Positions 63,956 through 64,000 of a stretch of 64,000 nucleotides of DNA are shown here, piece after piece. Source of the stretch: Mariniflexile sp. TRM1-10 (GTDB lineage Bacteria; Bacteroidota; Bacteroidia; Flavobacteriales; Flavobacteriaceae); NCBI RefSeq assembly GCF_003425985.1, contig NZ_CP022985.1, positions 223,501 through 287,500 of the forward strand. The letters run 5' to 3'. Both the position numbers and the translations under genes were made by a program. Within the stretch, counting starts at the first letter, position 1; the number at the start of each line of letters is the position of its first letter. The notes beneath the pieces were generated by a model. That model made no database searches and was not told the origin of the DNA. It worked only from the letters and a program-made list of their open reading frames with translations.

Positions 63956-64000
63956 TCCACAATACTTAATTTAAAAGCATTGTTGTCCGATAAAACTTTT

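Overview
The window is about 64 kb of low-GC DNA from a member of the Bacteroidota, most likely a marine-type Flavobacteriaceae. The evidence is gene content: a TamL lipoprotein paired with TamB, a BT_3928-type MauE/DoxX protein next to a DUF1599 protein, a TonB receptor with an N-terminal carboxypeptidase-regulatory-like domain, and FecI-like sigma factors. One intact promoter also fits the Bacteroidota pattern TTTG-N19-TAnnTTTG. Genus cannot be decided by eye.

Layout. (1) 1-8.2 kb, core envelope genes on the minus strand: the start of an MlaF-type ATPase, an MlaE-type permease, tamL and tamB. (2) 8.2-14.8 kb, a decayed accessory patch: dispersed palindromic repeats, an ECF sigma factor, and the ruins of a translationally coupled glycan operon. 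In that operon an SDR gene, a glycosyltransferase gene and a methyltransferase gene are broken and one CgeB-like glycosyltransferase is intact. A complete IS4-family element (12786-14239, 10-bp target duplication) sits inside a palindromic repeat that itself interrupts the SDR gene. (3) 14.9-24.1 kb, stress and redox genes: mscL, YtxH, an aldehyde dehydrogenase, raiA/hpf, an F420-reductase-like protein, CsbD, a pyruvate-oxidase-like enzyme, and an AraC regulator with an SDR. (4) 24.2-29.6 kb, iron uptake (PepSY membrane protein plus TonB siderophore receptor, with a Fur-like palindrome over the promoter) and a GH130 enzyme. (5) 30-39.6 kb, repeats and an integrase remnant. It also holds a compact operon (two small proteins, glutamate dehydrogenase, a GreA/Rnk-like factor, an unknown protein and a 28-codon membrane ORF) preceded by a sigma-54-like promoter, and beside it a histidine kinase / NtrC-type regulator pair and a dead IS4 transposase. 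(6) 39.7-45 kb, a K+/H+ antiporter with a ClC channel, folE, a DoxX-like protein and an ECF sigma factor. (7) 45.4-47.3 kb, an intact tyrosine recombinase beside tRNA-Arg(ACG), a plausible island edge. (8) 47.4-64 kb, mostly core genes: split YeeE/YedE, an IS5/IS1182-like transposase, clpS, prmA, tpiA, a TlpA-like thioredoxin, an OppB-like permease, MauE/DoxX, DUF1599, folP, cdaA, an ABC exporter, truA, a VWA lipoprotein and a metallophosphoesterase.

The central 8-47 kb looks like a mosaic accessory region between two conserved core blocks. Its genes suggest osmotic, redox, iron and starvation stress. The most unusual material is in non-coding DNA: several repeat families keep fixed sequence boxes but carry self-complementary stems that differ from copy to copy. 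Next most interesting are the sigma-54-like gdh operon with its unknown small proteins, and the transposase whose N-terminus lies in another frame joined by a TAATG overlap. No CRISPR array, obvious defence system or rRNA operon is visible.
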